DNA from: Nocardioides sp. T2.26MG-1
GTDB lineage: Bacteria > Actinomycetota > Actinomycetes > Propionibacteriales > Nocardioidaceae
Length of the DNA stretch: 64,000 nt
NCBI RefSeq assembly: GCF_950101795.1
Contig: NZ_CATNLZ010000012.1
Location: 310,001-374,000 of the forward strand
Reading direction: 5' to 3'
Both the position numbers and the translations under genes were made by a program. Shown piece after piece: positions 39,608 through 48,251 of the stretch. Every line of letters starts with the position of its first letter. The stretch's first letter is position 1. The notes beneath the pieces were generated by a model. It was not told the DNA's origin. It saw nothing but the letters and a program-made list of their open reading frames with translations, and ran no database searches.

Positions 39608-40716
39608 AGCGACGCCCCCACGCACAGGCCGGTCGGCACCGCCAGGCTCGCGACGGCGGCGTCCTCGAGCCGGTCGAGGCGCAGTCGGCCGGACGCCTTG
39701 ACCTGATTGCGGATGTCGAGGCGCTCCACGGGCAGCGCGAGCCGCGCGGACAGCTGCTCGGCGAAGCCACCGAGCAGGGACCCGGCCCCGGACAGCAGCA
39801 CCCGCTCCACGCGGCGCTCCTCGGCGGCGTCGCGGTAGAAGTCCAGCGTGGTCCCGATCTCGTCGGCCAGCTCGACCACGGCCTCGGCGACCACCCGCTG
39901 AGCGGCGTGGTCGAGCCCGTCGTGGGGCTCGCCGACGACGCTGCGCTGGAGCGGGTCGAGGTGGGCGTGGCCGGGCAGCCCGACGTACACCTTGGTGCGC
40001 TCGGACTCCTCCCAGGTCCAGCCGTAGCGCTCCTGGATCGCCTCGGTGACGCTGTCACCTCCGGCGCCGGGGATCATCCGGACGTATCGCGGCACACCGC
40101 CGGTGTGCACCACGACGGAGGTGACGTCGGCGCCCACGTCGACGATCGCCTCGGTGGCCGCAGCGTCCAGGGTGGGCTCGCCGGTGCGGGCCCGCAGCAG
40201 GGCGAACGGCAGCAGGTCGACGGCGACCACCCGGAGGCCCGCGCGCTTCGCGGCGTCGACGAACGCGTCGACCACCTCGCGGGCGGCGGCGACCAGCATG
40301 ATCCGGGAGACCCGGCGCGTGGTGCCGTCCTCGTTCTGCACCTCCAGCTCCTCGAGCAGGTGGTAGTCCAGGTTGGCCTGGTCCACCGAGAACGGCAGCA
40401 CGTCCTGGACCTGGAAGCGCAGGGCCTTGCGGAAGTCGGCCGCGGGCATCCAGTCCAGGTCGAGCTGGCGCACGAGCACACCGGAGCTGCCGATGCCGAG
40501 CGCGACGTCCTTGCTGTGGAACCGGCCCTCGGCCCAGAGGCTCTTGAGCGCGTCGGTCAACGCCGCCGCGTCGGCGACCGCGCCGGCCCGGACCACTCCG
40601 GGCGCCAGCGGGACGCTGGCGAACCGCCGTAGCCTCGCGCGTCGTCCGCCCGGGACCACCTCGGCTGCGCGCGCGCCCGAGCTCCCGATGTCGAGTCCGA
40701 CCAGGTTCCGGGACAA
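39604..40716 (-). CDS. pilM: Type IV pilus assembly ATPase-like protein PilM
   Basis: 370-residue cytoplasmic actin-like protein. NLVGLDIGSSGARAAEVVPG is the first phosphate-binding segment, EAIVDVGADVTSVVVHTGG the second, and LLSGAGSLLGGFAEQLSARL the adenosine motif. It binds the PilN N-terminus and links the PilB/PilT motors to the PilNO complex. It starts with TTG 40716, supported by GGAG about 7 nt upstream. It is the first gene of a six-gene operon (pilM, pilN, pilO, two small genes, pilD) preceded by a WhiG-like promoter. Confidence 0.94.
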   Translation of the reverse strand: MSRNLVGLDIGSSGARAAEVVPGGRRARLRRFASVPLAPGVVRAGAVADAAALTDALKSLWAEGRFHSKDVALGIGSSGVLVRQLDLDWMPAADFRKALRFQVQDVLPFSVDQANLDYHLLEELEVQNEDGTTRRVSRIMLVAAAREVVDAFVDAAKRAGLRVVAVDLLPFALLRARTGEPTLDAAATEAIVDVGADVTSVVVHTGGVPRYVRMIPGAGGDSVTEAIQERYGWTWEESERTKVYVGLPGHAHLDPLQRSVVGEPHDGLDHAAQRVVAEAVVELADEIGTTLDFYRDAAEERRVERVLLSGAGSLLGGFAEQLSARLALPVERLDIRNQVKASGRLRLDRLEDAAVASLAVPTGLCVGASL

Positions 40717-40772
40717 GGGTCACTCCGAGTAGGCGCCTCGCACTGACCAGGAGGCGCAGTGCGTCACCGAGG

Positions 40773-40800
40773 TCATCGGCCGGAGTCCGGGTGCACTTGA
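40773..40800 (-). promoter_or_regulatory. Candidate WhiG promoter of the pilM operon
   Basis: Minus strand: TCAAG (40800-40796), 15 nt, GCCGATGA (40780-40773). Both boxes are identical to those of the PAS-GGDEF gene, with the same spacing. It lies 56 bp before the pilM start codon. Confidence 0.78.
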
Positions 40801-40824
40801 GGGCCGGGCCGCAGATTGCTCCGA

Positions 40825-40868
40825 AGGTCCACACCAGGTCCACGCCAGGTCGACTCCAGGTCCGCCGC
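40825..40868. repeat. Four 11-bp direct repeats in the pilM-pilT intergenic region
   Basis: AGGTCCACACC, AGGTCCACGCC, AGGTCGACTCC and AGGTCCGCCGC are head to tail. The period is close to one helical turn, so a regulator could bind repeatedly on one face of the DNA between the divergent operons. Confidence 0.65.
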
Positions 40869-40917
40869 GGCTCCGCCGCGCGCGCGTACGTCGCCCCGGG
40901 CGTGGTACATAGGGGAC

Positions 40918-42045
40918 ATGACGAGCTCCCCGGAGGCGACGACGCTCCAGATCGCGCCGTACCTCCAGGCCGTGGTGGTCAACCGCGGCTCGGACCTCCA
41001 CATCAAGGTCGGCAGCGCACCCCGGATCCGGATCTCCGGATCGTTGGTGCCGCTCCAGGTCGACCCGATGACGGCGGAGGCGGTCGAGTCGCTGGTGCGC
41101 GAGACGATGCCTCCCGACGTCGCACGCCACTTCGACGAGACCAACGAGGCCGACTACGCGCTCGCGGTCGGCGGCATCGGCCGCTTCCGGGTCAACGCCT
41201 TCCGCTCGCGCGGCACCGTGGGGTGCGTGCTGCGGCTCGTGGGCGACGAGCCGAGGTCACTGGCCGACCTCGCCCTCCCCGACGTGATCCGGTCGCTGGC
41301 CCTGGAGCCCCGGGGGCTGGTCCTGGTCACCGGCCCGACCGGGTCGGGCAAGACCACCACACTCGCCGCGATGGTCGACGCGATCAACGAGGCCAGGGCC
41401 GTGCACATCCTGACGATCGAGGACCCGATCGAGGTGATCCACCGCGACAAGGTCGCCAGCGTCAACCAGCGCGAGCTCGGCACCGACACCGCCGACTGGT
41501 CGGTGGCGCTGCGGGCCGCCATGCGTCAGGACCCGGACGTCATCCTCATCGGCGAGATGCGCGACCCCGACACGGTCCGCGCCGCCCTGGCCGCGGCCGA
41601 GACCGGCCACTTCGTGATGTCGACGCTGCACACCACCGACGCGAAGGAGACCATCAACCGGGTGATCGACTTCTTCCCTCCCCACGAGCAGAAGCAGGTG
41701 CGCCTCGGCCTCGCGGCCTCCCTGCGCGGGATCGTCTGCCAGCGGCTCGTCCCCCGCGCCGACGGCGACGGTCGCGTGGTGGCGATGGAGGTGGCGGTCA
41801 ACACCCCCCGCCTCGCCGAGGCCGTCGCCGATCCCGACCGCACCGACACGATCCCCGACATCGTGGCCGACGGCGGCTACTCCGGCATGCAGACCTTCGA
41901 CCAGCACCTCGTGCGCCTCGTCCTCGACGGCTCGGTCTCGGTGGCCGACGCCAAGCTGGTGAGCTCGAACACCCACGACTTCACCGTCATGCTCAAGCGG
42001 GCCGGGGTCGACCCGGCCGTGGTCGACGCGGAGCCGGTCCGATGA
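40918..42045 (+). CDS. pilT: Type IV pilus retraction ATPase PilT
   Basis: 375-residue hexameric motor that depolymerises the pilus. N-terminal PAS-like domain (VVNRGSDLHIKVGSAPRIRI), Walker A GPTGSGKTTT near 138, Asp box, Walker B PDVILIGEMRD, His box STLHTTDAKETINRVIDFFP. The sequence AIRAMIRD typical of many PilT C-termini is not obvious. ATG 40918 is preceded by TACATA, a possible -10 for a near-leaderless transcript; no WhiG-type box was seen on this strand. First gene of the pilT-rsiG-pilB operon and divergent from pilM. A second, closer PilT homolog lies at 45479. Confidence 0.93.
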   Translation: MTSSPEATTLQIAPYLQAVVVNRGSDLHIKVGSAPRIRISGSLVPLQVDPMTAEAVESLVRETMPPDVARHFDETNEADYALAVGGIGRFRVNAFRSRGTVGCVLRLVGDEPRSLADLALPDVIRSLALEPRGLVLVTGPTGSGKTTTLAAMVDAINEARAVHILTIEDPIEVIHRDKVASVNQRELGTDTADWSVALRAAMRQDPDVILIGEMRDPDTVRAALAAAETGHFVMSTLHTTDAKETINRVIDFFPPHEQKQVRLGLAASLRGIVCQRLVPRADGDGRVVAMEVAVNTPRLAEAVADPDRTDTIPDIVADGGYSGMQTFDQHLVRLVLDGSVSVADAKLVSSNTHDFTVMLKRAGVDPAVVDAEPVR

Positions 42046-42551
42046 GCCCCGCTGCGGGTCCGCGTCGTCGCCCGGTCGTCGACGCGATGTCCTCGGAGCT
42101 GCTCGCCGGCCTGCACCTCGACGAGCTGCGCAGTTACCGGCAACGGCTCGAGGCGGAGGAGGACCGGGTGTCCTACTGGCGGCGGCTCGTGCACGCGCGG
42201 CTCGACCTGCTGGCCGCCGAGTCGGCCTCCGACCACCCGCTCTCGGTCGACGACCTCGTGCGGGTCCTGGGCGACACCGGCACCGGCGGCACTCGGCGGG
42301 CCCTGGTCAGCATCCGCGCCGCCGAGCCGCTCCCCGAGCTGCCCGAGCTCGCCGCGATGTGGGGCGACGAGGTCGACCCGCGTGACCCGGAGCAGGTCGC
42401 GGACGTCGTGGAGCGGCTCACGGCCGCGGAGCAGCAGCTGACGACGTACCGCCGGGCGCTCCACGAGCGCATCGACGAGGCGACCGCCGAGCTCATCATC
42501 CGCTACCGCGCGAACCCGTCGGCCGCGCTCGCGCTGATCCCGGAGGGCTGA
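42042..42551 (+). CDS. rsiG: RsiG-like c-di-GMP-dependent anti-sigma factor
   Basis: 169 residues, cytoplasmic, mainly two long helices. Each carries a version of the RsiG c-di-GMP motif E-X3-S-X2-R-X3-Q-X3-D: E40-S44-R47-H51-D55 and E130-T134-R137-H141-D145. In Streptomyces, RsiG binds a c-di-GMP dimer through these helices and so holds the sigma factor WhiG inactive. Both copies here have His for Gln, and the second has Thr for Ser. Its start overlaps the pilT stop (ATGA) and pilB follows 3 nt after its stop. WhiG is encoded 11.7 kb away at the other end of the pilus locus. The assignment rests on motif, length, helix plan and context. Confidence 0.82.
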   Translation: MSPAAGPRRRPVVDAMSSELLAGLHLDELRSYRQRLEAEEDRVSYWRRLVHARLDLLAAESASDHPLSVDDLVRVLGDTGTGGTRRALVSIRAAEPLPELPELAAMWGDEVDPRDPEQVADVVERLTAAEQQLTTYRRALHERIDEATAELIIRYRANPSAALALIPEG

Positions 42552-42554
42552 GCG

Positions 42555-44237
42555 GTGGCGCGTCGTGGCACGGACACCGTGTCCGCACTGGCGGCCGCCG
42601 GCCTGGTCACCGCCGCACAGGTGGAGGAGGCGGGCCGGCTCGCGACCGAGCGCTCCCAGACCGTCCTCGAGGTGCTCGTCGACCTCGGCTGGGTCGACCG
42701 CGCCACGGTGATGCGGACCGCGGCGGAGGCAGCCGGCCTGGAGTACGTCGAGCTCACGGATTTCATCGTCGACATGGCCGCCGTCAGCGCCGTGCCGGCC
42801 GAGTTCGCCCGCCGGGCCGGCATCCTGCCGCTGGCCCGCGAGGACGACGAGATCCTGGTCGCGGTCGCGCTCCGGCAGGCCGGCGACATCGAGCTCAAGG
42901 ACGACCTGAGCCGGCTCACGGGCGCGCGGGTCCGGTTCGCCGTCGCGAACCGCGCGGACATCGAGACCAGGATCAACCAGGTCTACCGCGCCGAGGGCGA
43001 GCTGCACGACATCACCTCCGACCTGGAGGCCGACGACGACGCCGACGACCTCGGCAACCTGACCGAGGTGACCGACGAGGCACCGGTCGTGCGGTTCGTG
43101 AACCTGCTGATCTCGCAGGCGATCACCGACCGCGCCTCCGACATCCACATCGAGCCGACCGAGCGCGACCTGCGCGTGCGCTACCGCATCGACGGGGTCC
43201 TGCACGACGCGCACCGCTCGCCGAAGAACATCCAGAACGGCGTGATCTCCCGGCTCAAGATCATGGCCGACATGAACATCGCCGAGCGGCGGGTGCCGCA
43301 GGACGGCCGGATGTCGGTCACCCACCAGAACCGCCGGGTCGACCTGCGCATCGCCACCCTGCCGACAGTCTGGGGCGAGAAGGTCGTCGCCCGGATCCTC
43401 GACACCTCCCACACCCAGCTGGGTCTGGGCGACCTGGGGTTCAGCAACGAGAACTTCGACCGCTTCGAGGCGTCCTACAGCAAGCCCTACGGGATGATCC
43501 TCGCCACCGGTCCCACCGGGTCGGGCAAGTCCACGACCCTCTACGCGACGCTGAACATCCTCAACCGGCCCGACGTCAACGTGATCACGGTCGAGGACCC
43601 GGTGGAGTACCGCCTCGCCGGGATCAACCAGGTGCAGACCAACGCCAAGGCCGGCCTCACGTTCGCCTCGGCGCTCCGCTCGATCCTGCGCGCGGACCCC
43701 GACATCGTGCTGATCGGCGAGATCCGCGACCACGAGACCGCCCAGATCGCGGTCGAGGCGGCGTTGACCGGCCACCTGGTGCTCTCGACCCTGCACACCA
43801 ACGACGCCCCGTCGGCGGTGAGCCGCCTGATCGAGATGGGGATCGAGCCGTTCCTGGTCGGGTCCGCGCTGGACGCCGTACTCGCCCAGCGGCTGTGCCG
43901 GTCGCTGTGCGAGCGCTGCAAGGAGGCGTACGTGCCCGACCAGGCGGAGCTGGAGCGGATCGGGTTCGACTGGGACCACGACGCGGGTCTGCCCACGGTC
44001 TACCGCGCCGCCGGGTGCGGATCCTGCTCCTACACCGGCTACCACGGCCGGATGGCGTTGCACGAGGTGATGACGGTGTCCGAGGAGGTGTCCCGGCTGG
44101 CCGTCGCCCGCGCCTCGACCGACGAGATCGCCCGGGTCGCGCGCGACCAGGGCATGGTGACGCTGAAGGCCGACGGCTGGGACAAGGTCCGGCAGGGTCG
44201 CACCTCGATCGAGGAGATCCTCCGGGTCGTCGCCTGA
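42555..44237 (+). CDS. pilB: Type IV pilus assembly ATPase PilB
   Basis: 560-residue extension motor. Residues 1-150 form a T2SSE-N/MshEN-like domain (SALAAAGLVTAAQVEEAGRL and TVLEVLVDLGWVDRATVMRT), a domain type that can bind c-di-GMP; whether this one does is open. The ATPase has ASDIHIEPTERDLRVRYRID, Walker A GPTGSGKST near 317, Walker B PDIVLIGEIRD, His box STLHTNDAPSAVSRLIEMGI, and the zinc cysteines CRSLCERCKE and CGSCSYTGYHGR. GTG 42555 is 3 nt after rsiG. Convergent with pilC. Confidence 0.96.
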   Translation: MARRGTDTVSALAAAGLVTAAQVEEAGRLATERSQTVLEVLVDLGWVDRATVMRTAAEAAGLEYVELTDFIVDMAAVSAVPAEFARRAGILPLAREDDEILVAVALRQAGDIELKDDLSRLTGARVRFAVANRADIETRINQVYRAEGELHDITSDLEADDDADDLGNLTEVTDEAPVVRFVNLLISQAITDRASDIHIEPTERDLRVRYRIDGVLHDAHRSPKNIQNGVISRLKIMADMNIAERRVPQDGRMSVTHQNRRVDLRIATLPTVWGEKVVARILDTSHTQLGLGDLGFSNENFDRFEASYSKPYGMILATGPTGSGKSTTLYATLNILNRPDVNVITVEDPVEYRLAGINQVQTNAKAGLTFASALRSILRADPDIVLIGEIRDHETAQIAVEAALTGHLVLSTLHTNDAPSAVSRLIEMGIEPFLVGSALDAVLAQRLCRSLCERCKEAYVPDQAELERIGFDWDHDAGLPTVYRAAGCGSCSYTGYHGRMALHEVMTVSEEVSRLAVARASTDEIARVARDQGMVTLKADGWDKVRQGRTSIEEILRVVA

Positions 44238-44258
44238 CGTCCTCGCGGTGCCGGCGGG

Positions 44259-45479
44259 TCAGCCGATCATGTCGTAGATCTTGAACATCGGCATGTACAG
44301 CGCCACGATCATCGACCCGACCAGGCCGCCGAGGAACGCGATCATGAGCGGCTCGATCAGCGAGGTCAGCGCCTCGGTCATCGCCTCGACCTCGGCGTCG
44401 TAGAACTCCGCGATCTTCTTGAGCATCTCGTCGACGGCGCCGGCCTCCTCGCCCGAGGCGATCATCTGCACCACCATCGGCGGGAACACGTCGTGGTGGG
44501 ACAGCGGCATGGCGATCGACTCGCCCTGGCGCACCGACTCCTTGACGTCGTTCAGGGCCCGGCCGATCACCACCGACCCCGTCGTGTCCGACACGATGTC
44601 GAGGCCCTGGAGGATGGGCACCCCCGCGGCGAGCAGGGTCCCGAAGTTGCGCGCGAACCTGGCGAGCGCGAGCTTGGAGAACAGCTTGCCGAACACCGGC
44701 ATCCGCAGCTTGAACGGGTCCACGACGTTGCGCACCCGCTCGGTCTTGCCGTAGCGGCGCCAGGCCCACACGAACGCCGCGGTGCCGATCGCGAACGTCG
44801 GGACGAGGTACTTCATCGCCGCCGACAGCATCACCAGGATGCGGGTCGGCAGCGGCAGCTCCCCGCCGAGGTTCTCGAACATCTCCTTGAACACCGGCAC
44901 GACGAACATCAGCATCGCGACGCACATCAGGATCGCCATGCAGAACACGACGGTGGGGTAGGTCAGGGCGGCCTTGATCTTGCTGCGCAGCTTGACCTCG
45001 GCCTCGAAGTTGTCGGCGATCTGTCGCATGGCGGTGTCCAGGAACCCTCCGGCCTCGCCCGCCTTGGCCATGCTGGTCATCAGCGGAGGGAAGACCTGGG
45101 GCCACTTCGCGAACGCCGAGGAGAGGCTGTAGCCGCCCTCGATGTCCTGCTTCACCGCACGGAGCACCTTGCGCAGCTCGGTGTTCTCGACCTGCTCGGA
45201 CATGATCGTCAGCGCGCGCAGCATCGTGAGGCCCGCGTCGATCATCGTCGCGAACTGCCGCGCGAACACCGCCAGGTCCTTCTGCTTGACCCGCTTCTTG
45301 AACCCGAGGTGGATCTCCTTCTGCATGCCGACGTTGGCCGGGCGCACCTGGAGCGGCGTGTAGCCCATCGACCGCAGCTTGTCGACGACGGCCGACTCCG
45401 AGGCCGCCTCGACCTTGCCCTCGGAGAACCGGCCCTGGGCGTCGCGGACCTTGTAGGCGTACTGGATGGCGGCGACCAT
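44259..45479 (-). CDS. pilC: Type IV pilus inner-membrane platform protein PilC
   Basis: 406 residues with two GspF/PilC repeats. Repeat 1: DLAVFARQFATMIDAGLTML and VFPPLMTSMAKAGEAGGFLD; repeat 2: LARFARNFGTLLAAGVPILQ and FPPMVVQMIASGEEAGAVDE. Three membrane spans: AILMCVAMLMFVVPVF, a second near YLVPTFAIGTAAFVWAW, and PLMIAFLGGLVGSMIVALYM. The N-terminal QYAYKVRDAQGRFSEGKVEA is usual. The ATG at 45479 shares its A with the stop codon of the upstream pilT gene (TGATG). It couples the ATPases to pilin insertion. Last gene of the minor-pilin operon. Confidence 0.95.
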   Translation of the reverse strand: MVAAIQYAYKVRDAQGRFSEGKVEAASESAVVDKLRSMGYTPLQVRPANVGMQKEIHLGFKKRVKQKDLAVFARQFATMIDAGLTMLRALTIMSEQVENTELRKVLRAVKQDIEGGYSLSSAFAKWPQVFPPLMTSMAKAGEAGGFLDTAMRQIADNFEAEVKLRSKIKAALTYPTVVFCMAILMCVAMLMFVVPVFKEMFENLGGELPLPTRILVMLSAAMKYLVPTFAIGTAAFVWAWRRYGKTERVRNVVDPFKLRMPVFGKLFSKLALARFARNFGTLLAAGVPILQGLDIVSDTTGSVVIGRALNDVKESVRQGESIAMPLSHHDVFPPMVVQMIASGEEAGAVDEMLKKIAEFYDAEVEAMTEALTSLIEPLMIAFLGGLVGSMIVALYMPMFKIYDMIG

Positions 45480-46711
45480 CACCGCCACCCACCCTGCTGC
45501 GGCTCAGCGGCGACGAGCGTGTCGTAGTCGGCCCGGTTGGTGCAGTGCTCGAGGCCCGCGTCGTAGTCGATCCGGCCGGCCTTGACGAGCGTGGCCAGGT
45601 GGGCGTTGAGGGTCTGCATGCCCTCACGGCCGCCGGCCTGGAGGGCGCCCTGGATCTGCTGGAGCTTGTCGTCGCGGATCATCGCGCGGATCCCGGAGTT
45701 GCAGACCATCACCTCCACCGCGGCGGCGCGGCCCTTGCCGTCGCGGGTCTTCACCAGCGTCTGGCACACCACGCCCTGCAACGTGGCGGCGAGCTGGGTG
45801 CGGATCTGCTGCTGCTGCTCGGCCGGGAACACGTCCACGACGCGGGTGATCGTGTCCTGGGCCGACTGGGTGTGCAGGGTCGCGAAGACCAGGTGGCCGG
45901 TCTCGGCCGCGGTGAGCGCCACCGAGATCGTGTCGAGGTCGCGGAGCTCGCCGACCAGGATCACGTCGGGGTCCTGGCGCAGCACGTGCTTGAGGGCGTC
46001 ACGGAAGCCGTGGGTGTCCTCCCCGACCTCGCGCTGGTTGACGATGCATCCGCGGTGCTCGTGGAGGAACTCGATCGGGTCCTCGATCGTGACGATGTGG
46101 CCGCGACGGCTCCGGTTGATCTGGTCGATGATCGCCGCCAGCGTCGTGGACTTGCCCGAGCCGGTCGGGCCGGTGACGAGCACCAGGCCGCGCTTGAGGG
46201 TGCCGAACCGGCTGACGACCTCGGGCATGCCGAGCTCCTCGAGCGGCTTGATCTCCCACGGGATGGCGCGCATCACCGCGCCGATGTGCTCGCGCTGCTG
46301 GAAGACGTTGACGCGGAACCGCGCACTGCCGGGCACGGCGTAGGAGAAGTCCAGCTCGAGCTGCTCCTCGAACACCTTGCGCTGCCGCTCGGTCATGATG
46401 CCGTAGAGCAGGATCCGCAGCTGGTCCGCGTCGAACGCGGCGTACCCCTCGATCGGCTCCATCTCGCCGCGCCGCCGCACGGTGGGCGGGGCGTTGTGGG
46501 TCAAGTGGAGGTCGGAGGCGCCGACCTCGAGGACGTGCAGGAGCAGGTCGTCGAGGTTGACCCGCGCGCCGACGGGAGCCGGCGGGGTGGGAGCCGGCGC
46601 CGGGCTGACGGCCACCGGTGCGAGCGTCGGTGGCGGGGCGACCGCCGGTGCCGGGGCGGCCGGGCGCGCGGCCAGCGGGAGGCCGAAGCTGAGCGGCGGA
46701 CTGTCGGTCAC
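45479..46711 (-). CDS. pilT2: Second PilT-family ATPase
   Basis: 410 residues. A proline/alanine-rich N-terminal tail (about residues 1-50) precedes a canonical PilT: VGASDLHLTHNAPPTVRRRG, Walker A TGPTGSGKSTT near 182, DPDVILVGELRDLDTISVAL, ATLHTQSAQDTITRVVDVFP, and SGIRAMIRDDKLQQIQGALQ, the AIRNLIRE-like retraction motif. It is thus the better match to true PilT, while the 40918 copy may have a specialised role. GTG 46711 is chosen, since GAGGA lies upstream and a WhiG-like promoter occupies 46782-46755, inside the longer open frame. Confidence 0.92.
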   Translation of the reverse strand: MTDSPPLSFGLPLAARPAAPAPAVAPPPTLAPVAVSPAPAPTPPAPVGARVNLDDLLLHVLEVGASDLHLTHNAPPTVRRRGEMEPIEGYAAFDADQLRILLYGIMTERQRKVFEEQLELDFSYAVPGSARFRVNVFQQREHIGAVMRAIPWEIKPLEELGMPEVVSRFGTLKRGLVLVTGPTGSGKSTTLAAIIDQINRSRRGHIVTIEDPIEFLHEHRGCIVNQREVGEDTHGFRDALKHVLRQDPDVILVGELRDLDTISVALTAAETGHLVFATLHTQSAQDTITRVVDVFPAEQQQQIRTQLAATLQGVVCQTLVKTRDGKGRAAAVEVMVCNSGIRAMIRDDKLQQIQGALQAGGREGMQTLNAHLATLVKAGRIDYDAGLEHCTNRADYDTLVAAEPQQGGWR

Positions 46712-46754
46712 GGGGTCCTCTCGGGCAGGCCGGGCGGGTGGGTGGTCACCTGGA

Positions 46755-46782
46755 ACATCGGCTGCCGTCACCGGCGCCTTGA
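46755..46782 (-). promoter_or_regulatory. Candidate WhiG promoter of the second pilT and pilC
   Basis: Minus strand: TCAAG (46782-46778), 15 nt, GCCGATGT (46762-46755). It lies 43 bp before the GTG at 46711, in the 88-bp gap of the minor-pilin operon, and has the same architecture as the other four sites. Confidence 0.72.
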
Positions 46783-46799
46783 GGGGGTGGCCGGGCCGA

Positions 46800-48251
46800 T
46801 CAGTCCTCCTCGGAGTAGTCCGAGACGGTCATCGTCAGCAGGGCGGGGTTGGAGCCGTCGCCGGTGCAGGTGGCGGGCTCGAGGGAGGTGTTGCCGCTGA
46901 AGTCGATCGCCTCGGCGAACAGGCCACCCCAGAGCTGGCCGCCGTTCAGCGTGGCCACGCCGGTGCCCCCGCCCGGTGAGAGCAGGAAGACCGACGCGCC
47001 GACCTGGGCACTCGCGTCGCTGGGAGAGATGACCGCGTTGCCGTTGCGGATGATCACCACGGCTCCCGTGCACGCACCGGACTCGGTGTTGAACGGTGCG
47101 GGGATCTGCGAGAGGTCGACCTCCGGCGCGCGGCCGTTGTGGGTGGGGCCGCCGAGGTCGAAGAAGTACACGCCCCGCGTCGCGGTCGCCGTGGGCCAGG
47201 CGACCGACGTCGTGTAGGTCTCGTCCTCCTCGGCGATCTCCTTGAGCCGCTCGACCTGGTCGTCGGTCAGCGGCGGATAGGCCAGGCCGAACGTGTCCTG
47301 CATGCCCTGCTGGCTCACGATCCGCGATCCCCAGACCCGGTCGTTCGCCGGGTCGTCCGGGTCGGGCGGGCCGAACACCGCGTCGTTCGGGACGCCGCCC
47401 GGGGTCTTGGCCACGATGTCCGTCCAGCACGGCGTCCCCGCCAGCGAGCCGCCCAGGGCGTCCTGGTCGAACGGGAAGGCGGGCTCGCACCACGCGTCTC
47501 CGGCGTGGATGGACCGGGATGGGGTGTCGCACCAGCTGGCCGGCCCGTCGACGATGAGGCCCGAGGTGTGCACGCCGGCGGGGATGCCGTGGGCGGCGTC
47601 GAACCCGGTCACCTTCAGGGAGGAGCGGCCCCGCATCGGGAAGCATCCCGTGGTGAACACGCTCTGCCCGGTGATGGTCGCGTTGCCGCTGCTGTTGCCC
47701 TGGATGGTCTTGGCATAGATGCCGGTCCCGAACCCGAAGTTCGTGACCACCACCTTCGCCGTCACGCTCCGACACGGGCCGTCCACGCCCTGGCAGCTCG
47801 CGTGGGTCGCTCCGTCGACCGTGCCGGTGGAGTGCACGACGTACACGCCCTCGGCCGGGCGGGTGGCGAGGAACCGGGCCCGCTCCTCGACCCAGGCGGA
47901 GAACCGCGCACCTCCCGGGGCGGGCACCGCCGGGCCGACCGCCTGGTTGGCGCCGTACGCCGAGTCGCAATCGGTCCACGACGGGGACGCCGGAGTCCCG
48001 ACATCGCGGCAGCGGAGGGTCGACACGCCGTTCTGGCGCATGAACGTCACCGCCTGCGCCACCCCTGCCTCGGCAGCCGCCAGCACCCGCGTGGCCTCGT
48101 TCGAGCGCCGGGAGCCCTGCAGGTTGCTCACCGTCACCGCGGTCAGGGTGGCACCCAGCGCGGTGAGCATCAGCAGCACCATCAGGACCATGATGATCGC
48201 GGAGCCCTCGTCGCGGGGAGCGGCGTCGTGAGGTCGGTACTCAGCAGGCAC
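46800..48251 (-). CDS. PilX-like pilus assembly protein
   Basis: 483 residues. The N-terminus DEGSAIIMVLMVLLMLTALG through ATLTAVTVSNLQGSRRSNEA is the PilX-type start, with one hydrophobic helix but without a full GFTLIE cleavage motif. The rest is an extracellular, cysteine-containing, glycine/serine-rich domain (about 10 cysteines), with repeated hydrophobic beta strands such as IYAKTIQGNSSGNATITGQS. PilX members are pilus-tip or minor-pilin partners. GTG 48251 overlaps the preceding gene's stop region by 11 bp. Third-from-last of the minor-pilin operon. Confidence 0.85.
   Translation of the reverse strand: MPAEYRPHDAAPRDEGSAIIMVLMVLLMLTALGATLTAVTVSNLQGSRRSNEATRVLAAAEAGVAQAVTFMRQNGVSTLRCRDVGTPASPSWTDCDSAYGANQAVGPAVPAPGGARFSAWVEERARFLATRPAEGVYVVHSTGTVDGATHASCQGVDGPCRSVTAKVVVTNFGFGTGIYAKTIQGNSSGNATITGQSVFTTGCFPMRGRSSLKVTGFDAAHGIPAGVHTSGLIVDGPASWCDTPSRSIHAGDAWCEPAFPFDQDALGGSLAGTPCWTDIVAKTPGGVPNDAVFGPPDPDDPANDRVWGSRIVSQQGMQDTFGLAYPPLTDDQVERLKEIAEEDETYTTSVAWPTATATRGVYFFDLGGPTHNGRAPEVDLSQIPAPFNTESGACTGAVVIIRNGNAVISPSDASAQVGASVFLLSPGGGTGVATLNGGQLWGGLFAEAIDFSGNTSLEPATCTGDGSNPALLTMTVSDYSEED

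Noticed and set aside
44265..44272. GCCGATCA on the plus strand near the pilC stop
   Set aside because: No -35 at the right distance, and it lies within codons of pilC with no gene start downstream.
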